Part shown: piece after piece, positions 1 through 12,859 of the stretch
Position numbering within the stretch: position 1 is the stretch's first letter
Layout of the letters: each line of letters starts with the position of its first letter
Source: Pseudomonas sp. 30_B
GTDB lineage: Bacteria > Pseudomonadota > Gammaproteobacteria > Pseudomonadales > Pseudomonadaceae
Direction of reading: 5' to 3'
Assembly (NCBI RefSeq): GCF_017491605.1
Contig: NZ_JAFGYY010000004.1
Span: 1 to 64,000 of the forward strand
Length of the DNA stretch: 64,000 nucleotides
Position numbers and translations under genes: made by a program
Notes under the pieces: model-generated
What the model saw: the letters and a program-made list of their open reading frames with translations, nothing else
Databases searched by the model: none
What the model was told of the DNA's origin: nothing

Positions 1-227
1 CCCGGCGAAGCCGGGGCCGGATGTCGGGACGAGCCCTTTTGGTTACTTTTCTGGCGTTTGAGAAAAGTGACTCGCCCGAGGGGGCGAAACAAGATCTTTC
101 AGCACACACTGAAGCGGCGCAAAAACACCGATCAAGACGGCGGATAACGCTTTAGGCGTTATTCTCCCCACCAAAGAGCTAGAACATCGCGGACGGAGTC
201 CGCTCCTACAGAGCAGGCCGGCGCGAC
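1..227. repeat. Intergenic repeat-rich stretch, no gene seen
   Basis: No convincing coding region. It holds a short GC hairpin at 1-15 (CCCGGC-GAA-GCCGGG), a second hairpin at 42-71 (GTTACTTTTCT paired with AGAAAAGTGAC), an imperfect palindrome at 139-167 of the kind seen again at 18809 and 24819, and a REP half-site ending in GTCCGCTCCTAC at 197-208. These look like common pseudomonad intergenic repeats between a gene left of the window and the minus-strand gene ending at 228. Confidence 0.6.
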
Positions 228-602
228 TCACCAGGTCTTCGGCCGATACCCCTTCACACACGCCCGCACTTCATCGTCGATCACATTGCCAGGCTTGATG
301 CACTGCGCCAGCGTGCGCGGGCTGTCGCTGTAGCGCGAAGGGGCAGGGGCGGCGGTCTCCGTCGTGGGCGCCAGGCCCAGTCGGCTTTGCAGCAGTGCCC
401 AGCGCTCCTGCAGCCAGTGCTGGCTGGCGGGGTCGCGCCAGAGCGCCGTACCCACGGCGATGAGCAGCAGCGGGATGAGCAGCCACAGCAGCGGCCTGAC
501 CCACTGGCGCCAGTTGCGCCGTTGGCGTTCCTCCTGCTCGGCTTGCTTCTGGTTCTGTTGCTTGACCTGCTGCCAGTACCAGTCGCGGTCTTTTTCGCTC
601 AT
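228..602 (-). CDS. Small single-pass membrane protein of unknown function
   Basis: A 124-residue protein. The first 30 residues are very polar and glutamine/arginine rich, then one membrane segment spans about residues 37-55 ([19 protein letters not shown]), followed by a soluble tail of about 70 residues with two cysteines ([15 protein letters not shown]). I chose the ATG at 602 because the open frame upstream of it reads into sequence with no ribosome-binding site and poor composition. The layout suggests a cytoplasmic N terminus and a periplasmic C-terminal domain possibly held by a disulfide; this is inference. It is divergent from lhr, about 110 bp apart. I do not recognise a functional family. 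Confidence 0.7.
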   Translation of the reverse strand: MSEKDRDWYWQQVKQQNQKQAEQEERQRRNWRQWVRPLLWLLIPLLLIAVGTALWRDPASQHWLQERWALLQSRLGLAPTTETAAPAPSRYSDSPRTLAQCIKPGNVIDDEVRACVKGYRPKTW

Positions 603-711
603 GTCGGTGTGTCCGGATGCCGTTCTGCGCAGCGTAGCGGGAAGCGCGACGGCCGGCGAGCCACGATCGGCGGTCCTTGTGACGGGCATCGCGCGCCACC
701 ATAGTGAGGCC

Positions 712-5022
<4,311 letters not shown>

Positions 5023-5078
5023 CCGGGCCGAGGCTGGCTTACACTCAGCGACAGGAACCTCTTTTCGATGAGACTGCG

Positions 5079-6599
5079 ATGTCGTCCCGCGAGCCGCCGA
5101 ATCTGCCCGCTTTGTTGCGCCAATGGTGGTTTGTGCCACTGCTGGTGCTCGCCACTGTCCTGCGCCTTCACGAGCTGACCGCATCGGCGATCTGGGGCGA
5201 TGAAAGCTCCAGCCTGCTCCTGGCCCTCTATTCGCCGTTGGAACTCTGGCATCACGCCGCCCACGACGTGCACCCGCCGCTGTACTTCTTCCTGCTGCAC
5301 CTATGGGTGCAGGTGCTGGGCGAGGGCGTGCTGGCGCTGCGCCTGCTGAGCGCGGTGTTCGGCTCGCTGGCGGTGTTCCTCGGCGGCTGGCTGGCCTGGC
5401 GGCTCGCCAGCTGCCGCGCGGCCTTCCTCGCCACCTTGCTGCTGGCGCTGCTGCCCACGGCGGTGCGCTACAGCCAGGAAGTGCGCATGTATTCGCTGCT
5501 GGGGTGTTGGCTGCTGGCGGCGACCCTGGCCCTGTTCTACTGGCTGGACACGGAGCGGCGGCGTTACCTGGTGGCGTACGCGCTGCTGATGACGGCGGCG
5601 TTCTACACCCATTACTTCAGCGTGTTCGGGCTGCTGGTGCACTGGCTCTGGCTGGCGACGCTGCCGGACCGCCCGCTGCGGCGGCGCGACTGGTGGCTGG
5701 CCAATCTGGCCGTGGCCGCGCTGTTCCTGCCGTGGCTTCCGGGTATGCTCGACCTGGCCCGGCACATGGCCGACCTGGTGGCGGGCGGCGATGTGGGCTG
5801 GGAGCCGCCCGTGGATGCTCTGTCGGTGCCCTCGATGCTCTGGCAGTGGCTGGCGCAATCGGATGGCAACGAGCTGCCCTGGCCCTTGCTGCTGGGCCTG
5901 CCGGTGCTACTGGTGGCGGTAATGCTGCTGGTGCTGCGCCGCGACCGCAGCCGCCTGCGCGTCGGGATGCTGGCGGCGCTCTACTGCGGATTGCCGCTGC
6001 TGATGCTGTACGGCATGTCGTTCGTCTCGTCGGTGTTCGTCGAGCGCTACCTGACCGCCTTCGCCCTCGGCCTGCCGCTGCTCCTGGCCCTGGGGCTGGA
6101 CCGCCTGCTGGCGTCGCGCCGGGTGTTGGGCGCGGTATTGCTGGTGACCCTGCTGGGCCTGGAATGCATGGGCCTGGGGCGTCTCTACGAGGCCGACCCG
6201 GACGAGCAGTTCGACGGCATGGTCGCCTACGTCAACACGCACTATCGAGGCGGCGACCGCATCGTGGTGGACGACATCCTCTGGTACCTGGCCTTCCGTT
6301 ACTACAACCACACCGGCAGCCAGCCCTTGCTGTATACCGCGCCGGCGGAGGATGGCTCGTCCGGGCGGCCGACCCTCTACGGCTTCGGCTCGCTGATCGA
6401 CGACCGGCGGCATTCCTTCGTCGATCGCCTGGCCGACCTGCCGCAGGACGAGGGCCGGGTCTGGCTGGTCATGAGCCGCTACAACGACGAAGAGATTCCC
6501 GACGTTCCGGCCAACTGGCGGCGAGTGGCGCAGCATGCCGGCGGCGAAGTGCAGGCGATGCTGTTCGAGCGCACGGGCCAGCGCAACGCCGCGCGCTGA
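5079..6599 (+). CDS. GT39/PMT-like integral-membrane glycosyltransferase
   Basis: A 506-residue polytopic protein with roughly ten to twelve hydrophobic spans. The N-terminal loop has the acidic pair WGDESS (about residues 34-39), followed by the DVHPPLYFFLLH motif near residue 64; both are typical of the PMT_2/ArnT-like GT-C fold that uses a lipid-linked sugar donor in the periplasm. A soluble periplasmic domain forms about the last 120 residues. The start at 5079 is the ATG closest to the first membrane segment. It stands alone between lhr and the DUF962 gene, so neither sugar nor acceptor can be named. ArnT itself is unlikely because the locus has no other arn genes. Confidence 0.82.
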   Translation: MSSREPPNLPALLRQWWFVPLLVLATVLRLHELTASAIWGDESSSLLLALYSPLELWHHAAHDVHPPLYFFLLHLWVQVLGEGVLALRLLSAVFGSLAVFLGGWLAWRLASCRAAFLATLLLALLPTAVRYSQEVRMYSLLGCWLLAATLALFYWLDTERRRYLVAYALLMTAAFYTHYFSVFGLLVHWLWLATLPDRPLRRRDWWLANLAVAALFLPWLPGMLDLARHMADLVAGGDVGWEPPVDALSVPSMLWQWLAQSDGNELPWPLLLGLPVLLVAVMLLVLRRDRSRLRVGMLAALYCGLPLLMLYGMSFVSSVFVERYLTAFALGLPLLLALGLDRLLASRRVLGAVLLVTLLGLECMGLGRLYEADPDEQFDGMVAYVNTHYRGGDRIVVDDILWYLAFRYYNHTGSQPLLYTAPAEDGSSGRPTLYGFGSLIDDRRHSFVDRLADLPQDEGRVWLVMSRYNDEEIPDVPANWRRVAQHAGGEVQAMLFERTGQRNAAR

Positions 6600-6623
6600 A
6601 GGCTCAATGCCCGCGCCGGAGGC

Positions 6624-6941
6624 TCAGAAGCGAATACGCCCGGTGAAGGCGTCCTTGAGCATCACCCAGTCGCCCATGAAGGACCACAGCGGGTACTTGA
6701 AGGTGGCCGGGCGGTTCTTCTCGAACACGAAATGCCCGACCCAGGCGAAGCCGTAGCCGGCCAGCGGCAAGGCCAGCAGCCACAACCATTGCCCGCTGAC
6801 GATGGCGTAGCCGAGCAGCGACAGCACCAGCAGGCTGCCCACGTAGTGCAGGCGGCGACACGTTGGGTTGCTGTGTTCCTGCAGGTAGTAGGGGTAGAAC
6901 TCGGCAAAGCTCTGGAATCGATCGGCGGTCCGGGTGCTCAT
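6624..6941 (-). CDS. DUF962 / Mpo1-like small membrane protein
   Basis: A 105-residue protein with the DUF962 (Mpo1/YGL010w) signature: an N-terminal YYLQEHSNPTCRRLHYVG region, two hydrophobic spans at about residues 34-65, then AWVGHFVFEKNRPATF with its conserved histidine. Mpo1 in yeast is an iron-dependent dioxygenase acting on 2-hydroxy fatty acids; whether the bacterial homologue does the same is inference. It is convergent with the glycosyltransferase gene, with about 24 bp between the stops, and has its own upstream region shared with the divergent AraC gene. Confidence 0.85.
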   Translation of the reverse strand: MSTRTADRFQSFAEFYPYYLQEHSNPTCRRLHYVGSLLVLSLLGYAIVSGQWLWLLALPLAGYGFAWVGHFVFEKNRPATFKYPLWSFMGDWVMLKDAFTGRIRF

Positions 6942-7077
6942 GGCGCACCTCCTGTTGTTGTGGTGGCCCAGTGTAGGTGCGGGCCGGCGGACTTGCGGAT
7001 GACATGGGGAGCCAGTTTAGTATCCCGCTACGCCGCGCCGCTGGCGCGAGTCATCAGCATAACTAGAAGAATCGAGC

Positions 7078-8076
7078 ATGCCTGAGCGTACAACCCTGTC
7101 GAGCTGGGTGCGGGGGATCGTCCGGTCGCTGGAACTGGAAGGTCTGGACAGCAGGGCGTTGTTCGCCGAACTGGGGCTGGACTACACCGCTCTCGACGAC
7201 CCCGACGCGCGCTATCCTCAGGATGCCATGAGCCGCCTGTGGAACCGCGCGGTGGAGCTGTCCGGCAACCCGGCCATCGGCCTCAACATCGCCCGCGTGC
7301 ACACCCCGGCGTTCCCGGTGGTGGGCTATGCGCTGATGTCCAGCCGCAACCTCGGCGAGGGTTTCGAGCGCCTGGAGCGCTACCAGCGGATCATCGCCGA
7401 GGGCGCCGACCTGACCTTCCGCCGCCTGCCCGAAGGCTGCCTGTACCGCATCGTGGTGCACGGCGATCGCCTGCCGGTGCCCAGGCAGAGCGCCGAATGC
7501 TCGCTGGCCAGCCTGATCAGCATGTTGCGCTGGATCACCGGGCGTCCGATCAAACCCCTGGAAGTCCACCTGGCGGGCGAGCCGCCGCAGGATGCCGGGC
7601 CCTACCGCGAGCTGTTCCAGGCGCCGTTGATGTTCGGCCATACGCACTGCGCCATGCTGTTCTCCCACGAAGACATGGCTGCGCCGTTGCCGACCGCGAA
7701 CGAGGAATTGGCGCGCCTGCATGACCGCTTCGCCGGGGAGTACCTGGCGCGCTTCGTCAGCAGCCGCTTCAGCCACCAGACCCGCCAGGTGCTGTGCCGC
7801 CTGCTGCCCCAGGGCGAGCCCCGGCGCGAGAGCGTGGCGCAGGCGCTGCACCTGTCCGAGCGCACCTTGCAGCGGCGCTTGCAGGAGGAGGGCACCAGCT
7901 ACCAGCAACTGCTCGACGACACCCGCCGCGAGCTGGCCCAGCAGTACCTGGCCACGCCGCGCATGACCTTGCTGGAGATCGCCTACCTGCTGGGTTTTTC
8001 CGAGCCGAGCAATTTCTTCCGGGCGTTCCGCCGTTGGTTCGGGAAGACGCCGGGGGAGTATCGGGAAGGGTTGTAA
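7078..8076 (+). CDS. AraC-family transcriptional regulator with N-terminal Arabinose_bd-type domain
   Basis: A 332-residue regulator. Residues about 20-210 resemble the effector domain of OruR/PchR-like AraC proteins (PQDAMSRLWNRAVELSGNPA, then GYALMSSRNLGEGFERLERY). The C-terminal 100 residues hold two helix-turn-helix units (SVAQALHLSERTLQRRL and LLEIAYLLGFSEPSNFFRAF, the latter carrying the AraC signature). The ATG at 7078 follows an AGAAG ribosome-binding site. No catabolic genes lie beside it: a REP pair and trkH follow. Its effector and targets are unknown. Confidence 0.88.
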   Translation: MPERTTLSSWVRGIVRSLELEGLDSRALFAELGLDYTALDDPDARYPQDAMSRLWNRAVELSGNPAIGLNIARVHTPAFPVVGYALMSSRNLGEGFERLERYQRIIAEGADLTFRRLPEGCLYRIVVHGDRLPVPRQSAECSLASLISMLRWITGRPIKPLEVHLAGEPPQDAGPYRELFQAPLMFGHTHCAMLFSHEDMAAPLPTANEELARLHDRFAGEYLARFVSSRFSHQTRQVLCRLLPQGEPRRESVAQALHLSERTLQRRLQEEGTSYQQLLDDTRRELAQQYLATPRMTLLEIAYLLGFSEPSNFFRAFRRWFGKTPGEYREGL

Positions 8077-8103
8077 GCGGGCACAACGCTCCGGCGGCTC
8101 TTC

Positions 8104-8181
8104 GTAGGAGCGAGCTTGCTCGCGAACAGCTTGATGCCGGTGTCGCCGGGAAACGCGTTCGCGAGCAAGCTCGCTCCTACA
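8104..8181. repeat. REP element pair (inverted)
   Basis: Two inverted copies of the Pseudomonas REP core, GTAGGAGCGAGCTTGCTCGC at 8104-8123 and its mirror ending GCTCGCTCCTAC at 8181, around a spacer of about 37 bp. A related half-site (AGGAGCGGGCCATGCCCGC) follows at 8210-8228. It lies between the convergent araC and trkH genes, the usual place for such elements. Confidence 0.85.
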
Positions 8182-8247
8182 GGCATTATCGGCCGTCGCG
8201 TGGCTTTTCCAGGAGCGGGCCATGCCCGCGAGGGAATTCCGCCGGAC

Positions 8248-9702
8248 TCAATGCCGCCAGAACGCCGGCGTGAACAGCACCAGCACGGTGATGATCTCCA
8301 GGCGACCGAACAGCATCCCGGCGCTGAGCAGCCATTTGGCGGCATCCGGCAGCGGTGCGAAGTTGCCCGACGGGCCGATGATCGGCCCCATGCCTGGCCC
8401 CACGCCGGCCACGGTGCTGGCGGCGCCGGTCAGCGCCGTCATCCAGTCCAGGCCGAGGAACGACAGCCCCAGCGCCAGCATGCCGACGGTGCCGCCGAAG
8501 AAGAACGAAAAGGTCAGGATCGAGCGGACGATTTCCTCGTCCAGGCGGTGGCCGTTGTAGCTCTGCTTGATCACCGCGCGTGGGTGGATCAGCTGGTAGA
8601 GGCTAGCGCGCAGCAGGGTGAAGGCCACCTGGAAACGGAAGATCTTGATGCCGCCGGCGGTGGAGCCGGAGCAGCCGCCGATGAAGCCCAGGTAGAAGAA
8701 CAGCATGATCGAGAAGTGCCCCCATAGGCTGTAGTCGCCCAGGGCGAAGCCGGTGGTGGTGACCACCGAGGTGACGTTCACCGCGACGATGCGGAAGGCG
8801 TCGAACCAGGCGAGGTCGGAGTTCACCGAGTACCAGGTGCCCATCACCAGCCAGGTGAACAGCAGCAGGCCGAGGAAACCGTGGACCTGGTGGTCCTTGA
8901 GCAGTGCCTTGCGGTGACCGCGCAGGGTGGCCACGTAGAGCGCGAAGGGCATGCTGCCCAGGATCATGATCACCACCGCCACCCAGTGCACCGCTGGCTG
9001 GTGCCACTTGGCCAGCGACTGGTCGGAGGTGGAGAAACCGCCGGTGGAGATCGCCGACATGGCGTGGTTCACCGCGTCGAACAGGCCCATGCCGGCCCAC
9101 CACAGCGCCAGTGCGCCGGCGATGGTGATGCCGACGTACACCCCGACGATGTACTTGGCCACCATGTGCGAGCGCGGCATGACCTTGTCGGAGCGGTCCG
9201 AGGATTCGGTCTGGAACAGGCGCATGCCGCCGATGCGCAGCATCGGCAGGATCGCCACCGCCATGCCGATGAAGCCGATGCCGCCCAGCCAGTGCAGCAG
9301 CGAGCGCCAGATCAGGATGCCCGGCGACATGCTGTCCAGCCCGCTGAGCACGGTGGAGCCGGTGGCGGTGATGCCGGACATGCTCTCGAAGATCGCGTCG
9401 GTGAAGCTGATGTGCCGGGCGAACATGAAGGGCAGGGCGGAGAAGAAGCAGACGATCACCCAGCTCGACACCGTGAGCATGTACATGTCCCGCGGGCGCA
9501 GGTGCACCTGCTCCGGGCGGCCGGGGAGGACCATGCCCAGCCCGCAGGTGAAGGTGATGATCGCGGACCAGATGTAGGGATGCAGTTCGCTGCCGCGCCC
9601 GTAATAGAGCAGGGTGGCCATTGGGATCAGCATGGCGACCGCCAGGGTGATCACGAAGATGCCGATGATGAATCCAAGGGTGCGTAGTGTCGGCAGGGCC
9701 AT
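8248..9702 (-). CDS. trkH: TrkH-family potassium uptake protein
   Basis: A 484-residue K+-translocating subunit of the Trk system in the inner membrane. It shows the four pore-loop repeats: SGITATGSTVL, SAISTGGFSTSD, SVVTTTGFALG and GGCSGSTAGGIKIF, each supplying a selectivity-filter glycine. The TrkA peripheral partner is not in the window. I prefer the start at 9702 (MALPTL) because it gives the usual 484-residue length. An in-frame ATG at 9735 adds 11 residues and has a plausible AGG ribosome-binding site, so the start is uncertain. Confidence 0.93.
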   Translation of the reverse strand: MALPTLRTLGFIIGIFVITLAVAMLIPMATLLYYGRGSELHPYIWSAIITFTCGLGMVLPGRPEQVHLRPRDMYMLTVSSWVIVCFFSALPFMFARHISFTDAIFESMSGITATGSTVLSGLDSMSPGILIWRSLLHWLGGIGFIGMAVAILPMLRIGGMRLFQTESSDRSDKVMPRSHMVAKYIVGVYVGITIAGALALWWAGMGLFDAVNHAMSAISTGGFSTSDQSLAKWHQPAVHWVAVVIMILGSMPFALYVATLRGHRKALLKDHQVHGFLGLLLFTWLVMGTWYSVNSDLAWFDAFRIVAVNVTSVVTTTGFALGDYSLWGHFSIMLFFYLGFIGGCSGSTAGGIKIFRFQVAFTLLRASLYQLIHPRAVIKQSYNGHRLDEEIVRSILTFSFFFGGTVGMLALGLSFLGLDWMTALTGAASTVAGVGPGMGPIIGPSGNFAPLPDAAKWLLSAGMLFGRLEIITVLVLFTPAFWRH

Positions 9703-9856
9703 GCGGCGGAGCTCGGGTGTCGGTGAACCGGCCATTCTACCTGCCGTCGGGCAAGTGTAAACCGAGTGAATCTGCCCTCTTCACAAGCGCAACGGGATGG
9801 ATAGAATCTTGCGCAGCCCGCCGGCGCTCGCCGGTTTCTCTGGTGCATTCGCATCC

Positions 9857-10228
9857 ATGTCCAATAACAATCCGTGTCTGAATTGCGGCGCCTGCTGCGC
9901 GCATTTCCGTGTGTCCTTCTATTTCGGCGAGTGCCAATCCGCCGGTGGCGTCGTCCCGGATGATCAGGTCGTCCAGGTCAGCCCATACAGGGTCGCCATG
10001 CGCGGCACCGAGGTGCGCCCGGTGCGCTGCGTCGGCCTGCTTGGCGACGTCGGTTGCGGCGTGCGCTGCACGATGTACGAGCAGCGCTCCTCGACCTGCC
10101 GGGAATTCGAAGCCTCCTGGACCGATGGCGTCCACAACCCCAACTGCGACGCCGCCCGCGCCGCCTATGGCCTGCCACCGCTGACGCCGCCGGTGATGCC
10201 TACGCTGTCGCCGGACCGGGTAGCCTGA
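9857..10228 (+). CDS. YkgJ-family cysteine-cluster protein
   Basis: A 123-residue protein with the N-terminal cysteine cluster NPCLNCGACCAHFRVSF and further cysteines at about residues 56, 63, 67, 78 and 96, as in the CxxCxxCC family that probably binds a metal or Fe-S cluster. The ATG at 9857 was chosen because it places the cluster at the very N terminus as in homologues; an upstream in-frame ATG at 9797 would add 20 unconserved residues. It is divergent from trkH. Its stop codon overlaps the first base of a 143-bp repeat element. The biochemical role is not known. Confidence 0.85.
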   Translation: MSNNNPCLNCGACCAHFRVSFYFGECQSAGGVVPDDQVVQVSPYRVAMRGTEVRPVRCVGLLGDVGCGVRCTMYEQRSSTCREFEASWTDGVHNPNCDAARAAYGLPPLTPPVMPTLSPDRVA

Positions 10229-10370
10229 GAGCCTATTCAATGTCTGTCTGCGCTTACTCATGCTGCGTTAAAAGCAGACTCAAAATGCTCATTTACAACT
10301 TGTAAACTGCGCTTTTTCGCCTGCTTTTGCCTTGCCTGAGTTGCGCTCGACGAGTCCTTGAACAGGCTCT
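10228..10370. repeat. 143-bp long-hairpin intergenic repeat, copy 1
   Basis: It begins AGAGCCTATTC and ends GAACAGGCTCT, forming an imperfect outer stem. Nested inside are AAAAGCAG paired with CTGCTTTT, and the innermost TTTACAACTTGTAAA. The core is clearly the same element as at 12860-13001, and the middle stem carries a compensatory change relative to that copy. It lies between ykgJ and the nitroreductase gene. Confidence 0.75.
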
Positions 10371-10449
10371 GACGGCGCAGCGAGCGCTGGGCAGATGCGA
10401 ACCCTTTGCGTCTACAATGGCGCCTTTCGAGTTTGTCTGGAGGTGGCCC

Positions 10450-11010
10450 ATGGAGGCTCTCGTCGCGTTGCACAACCGTGTATCCCACGCTCGCCTGGGT
10501 GAGCCGGCGCCGTCCGCCGAACAGCTGGACGGCCTGTTCCGCGCCGCCCTGCGCGCGCCGGATCACGGCCAGCTGCGCCCCTGGCGCTTCCTGACCGTGG
10601 AAGGGGATGCGCGCGTACGCCTGGGCGAATTGTTCGCCCGTGCCTTGCAGGCCGGGCAACCCGACGCGGCGCCCGAGGCGCTGGACAAGGCCCGCGCCAT
10701 GCCGATGCGTGCACCGACCCTGGTGGTCGCCGTAGCGCGCCTGCAGGAGCACCCCAAGGTGCCGGAAATCGAGCAGTGGCTGGCCGCTGGCTGTGCCGCC
10801 TACGGCATCGTCGAGGCCGCCTATGCGCAGGGGCTGGGCGCGATGTGGCGCACCGGCGCCATGGCCTTCGATCCGTTCGTGCGTGAAGGATTGGGGCTGG
10901 CAGCCAACGAGCGCATCGTCGGCTTCATCTACCTGGGCACGCCGATCGGTGAGCTGCGCCGCCCGACGCCGCTCGATCCGGCCGCCTTCGTTACTGCCTG
11001 GCAGGGCTGA
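10450..11010 (+). CDS. Nitroreductase-family FMN protein (YdjA-like)
   Basis: A 186-residue member of the small nitroreductase family, close in length to E. coli YdjA (183). Recognisable parts are the N-terminal NRVSHARLGEPAP region, APDHGQLRPWRF (FMN-phosphate region), and GCAAYGIVEAAYAQGLGAMW followed by VGFIYLGTP in the C-terminal half. These flavoenzymes transfer electrons from NAD(P)H to nitro compounds or quinones; the natural substrate is unknown. The ATG at 10450 is preceded by GGAGGTGGCCC, a strong ribosome-binding site, which rules out longer starts. It ends convergently and overlaps by 20 bp with the small gene downstream of the sensor kinase. Confidence 0.87.
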   Translation: MEALVALHNRVSHARLGEPAPSAEQLDGLFRAALRAPDHGQLRPWRFLTVEGDARVRLGELFARALQAGQPDAAPEALDKARAMPMRAPTLVVAVARLQEHPKVPEIEQWLAAGCAAYGIVEAAYAQGLGAMWRTGAMAFDPFVREGLGLAANERIVGFIYLGTPIGELRRPTPLDPAAFVTAWQG

Positions 11011-11464
11011 GCGGCAGCCCCAGGCGAATCTTCCAGCCCTTGCCGTGGGCGCGCCAGAGCAGGCGTCCGCCCTGCCACGCGGCAAGGCGCTGAGCCGGGC
11101 GCAGGGCGTCCGGCAGCCAGGCCCGCGCCTGCGGGTCGTGGCCCTGCAGATCCACTCTCACGAGTCCCCGCGTTGAGCTGAGCGTCAGCTCCAGCGCGGC
11201 GTTCGGCCGTCGTTGCAGCGCGGCCTGCAACAGCGCATCCAGTGCTCCGCGCAGGGCCTCGGGCCAGCTTTCCAGTGGCCAGGTGCCCGATTGCGGTAGG
11301 TTCAGGCGCAGGCCGGGCCAGCGCTCGCGCCACTGCGTGGCCAGGCGCGCCAGTTCCACCGCCAGTACCAGGCTCTGCGGGTCGTCCGGCGGCGCGCCGA
11401 AGGGGCGCGCAACGGGTGGCAGCGGGGCGCGTGGGTACAGGGCGGCCTGTGCGGGAAGGCTCAT
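10991..11464 (-). CDS. Uncharacterised protein resembling a degenerate histidine-kinase ATPase domain
   Basis: A 157-residue soluble protein starting 27 bp after the sensor-kinase stop, with a good GGAGA ribosome-binding site, so probably the last gene of the cpx operon. The central part (RWPGLRLNLPQ, then LRGALDALLQAALQRRPNAA, then RGLVRVDLQGHDPQ, then LAAWQGGRLLWRAHGKGW) follows the strand-helix order of a GHKL ATPase C-terminal domain. The N-box asparagine is not followed by its usual partners, and the G1 (DxGxG) and G2 (GxGLG) motifs are absent. This likeness is my reading of the pattern, not an alignment. If right, it is an ATP-binding-dead partner of the kinase. An unrelated operon member cannot be excluded. 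Confidence 0.65.
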   Translation of the reverse strand: MSLPAQAALYPRAPLPPVARPFGAPPDDPQSLVLAVELARLATQWRERWPGLRLNLPQSGTWPLESWPEALRGALDALLQAALQRRPNAALELTLSSTRGLVRVDLQGHDPQARAWLPDALRPAQRLAAWQGGRLLWRAHGKGWKIRLGLPLSPARQ

Positions 11465-11491
11465 GCGGGTTCTCCGGAAAAGGGGTGTCGC

Positions 11492-12826
11492 TCAGGCGGC
11501 CGGCCGGTGCAACGGCAGGTCGATGCTGGCCTGGAAGCCGCCGTCGGGATGGTTGCCCAGGCGCAGCCGACCGCCGTGGCGTTCGATGGCGCGGCGGGCG
11601 ATGGCCAGGCCCAGGCCATGACCGGGGCTGCTCTGGTTGGGCGCACGGAAGAAGGGTTCGCCCAGCTGCGCCAGATGCTCCGCGTCGGCGCCGGGGCCGT
11701 GGTCGCGCACGTGGATGTGCAGGCGTTCGCCCTCGGCCTCGGCGTGCACTTCCAGTGGCCGCCCGGCGGGATTGAAGCGCAGGGCGTTGCGCAGCAGGTT
11801 GTCGAGGGCGCGTTCGAGCATGTCTGGCCAGCCGTCGAGCGCGAGCTCCGGTGCGATGTCCAGTTGGATCTGCTGCTCCGGGTAGAGCAGCTGGGCGTCG
11901 TCGCGCAGGCGTTCGAGCAGCGGCAGCAGGGCGATCCGGCTGGCCGGGCCGGGTTCCGCGTCGAGTCGGGCGAGGGCGAGGATTTCGCCGATCAGGGCTT
12001 CCAGGCGATCGCACTCCTGCTCCAGGCGCGGCCACATGGCGGCGCGTTGCTCCGGGTCGGCGCGCTCGGCCAGGGCCAGCGCGATGCGCAGACGTGCCAG
12101 CGGCGAGCGCAACTCGTGGGAGACATCGCGCAGCAACTGGCGCTGGCTGCTGATCAGGCGTTGCAGGCGGGCGCCCATGCGGTTGAAGTCGCGCGCCAGT
12201 ACGCCCAGTTCGTCGCCACGGCGCGACAGGCGGGCGAGGCTGTCCTGTTGGTAGGTGGTCTGGCCGAGGTCATGCACGGCGCGGCGCAGGCGGTTCAGCG
12301 GGCGGGTGATGGAGAGCGTCAGCAGCAGGCTGAACACGGTCAGCACCACCAGGGCGATGCCCAGCGCACTGAGGGGCCACAGGAGGCTGCCACGGTGCCA
12401 GGCCTGCAGCGCCGGGTGTGGGATTCGGTAGATGAACAGGTAGGTCTGTTCGGTACGCGGGCTGACGTATTCCTGGCTCAGTTGGCGCCAGGGGAAGCGT
12501 GGCAGGCTTTCCCGGTCGAAGGCGCCGCCGGGCCGGGGCGGACGCGGCAGGTAGGTGCCGTTGACCAGGCGCTGGCCGCTCTCGTCGAGGACCTGCACCG
12601 AGAGTTCGTACTGCTTGCGACGCGCGTCCAGCATCCCCTGGGCGGCTTCCGGCCCCTGGGTTTCGTAGAGCAGTGTCCATTGTTTGGCGAGGTCATGCAG
12701 CCCGGGATAGCGGGCGATGACCCAGGTGTCCTGGTTGAGGGCGCGGCCCAGCAGGATCGACAGTCCGGCCACCAGCAGCAGGGCGAGCCAGAAGGCGGCG
12801 AGGATCCGCCAGAAGAGTGAGCGCAT
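11492..12826 (-). CDS. cpxS: Two-component sensor histidine kinase, CpxS/CpxA-like
   Basis: A 444-residue inner-membrane sensor kinase. A first membrane helix (FWRILAAFWLALLLVAGLSI) is followed by a periplasmic domain of about 120 residues, a second helix (LWPLSALGIALVVLTVFSLL), a HAMP linker, the H-box LRDVSHELRSPLARL, and a complete ATPase domain: N-box DNLLRNALRFNP, G1 DHGPGAD, F-box GEPFFR, G2 GHGLGLAI. The ATG at 12826 has an AGGA ribosome-binding site; another in-frame ATG at 12847 lacks one and sits almost on the repeat element. In P. aeruginosa the matching genes (PA3204-PA3206) are called cpxR and cpxS. It probably phosphorylates the response regulator at 13671-14348 in response to envelope stress. 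Confidence 0.9.
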   Translation of the reverse strand: MRSLFWRILAAFWLALLLVAGLSILLGRALNQDTWVIARYPGLHDLAKQWTLLYETQGPEAAQGMLDARRKQYELSVQVLDESGQRLVNGTYLPRPPRPGGAFDRESLPRFPWRQLSQEYVSPRTEQTYLFIYRIPHPALQAWHRGSLLWPLSALGIALVVLTVFSLLLTLSITRPLNRLRRAVHDLGQTTYQQDSLARLSRRGDELGVLARDFNRMGARLQRLISSQRQLLRDVSHELRSPLARLRIALALAERADPEQRAAMWPRLEQECDRLEALIGEILALARLDAEPGPASRIALLPLLERLRDDAQLLYPEQQIQLDIAPELALDGWPDMLERALDNLLRNALRFNPAGRPLEVHAEAEGERLHIHVRDHGPGADAEHLAQLGEPFFRAPNQSSPGHGLGLAIARRAIERHGGRLRLGNHPDGGFQASIDLPLHRPAA

Positions 12827-12859
12827 GGTTTTCCTGTTCAGCCGCATGGGATATCCATA

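Noticed and set aside
5303..6646. 447-codon plus-strand frame overlapping the GT39 gene
   Set aside because: Shifted-frame shadow, rich in Ala/Gly/Arg, with no membrane pattern, while the overlapping frame has a consistent polytopic topology.
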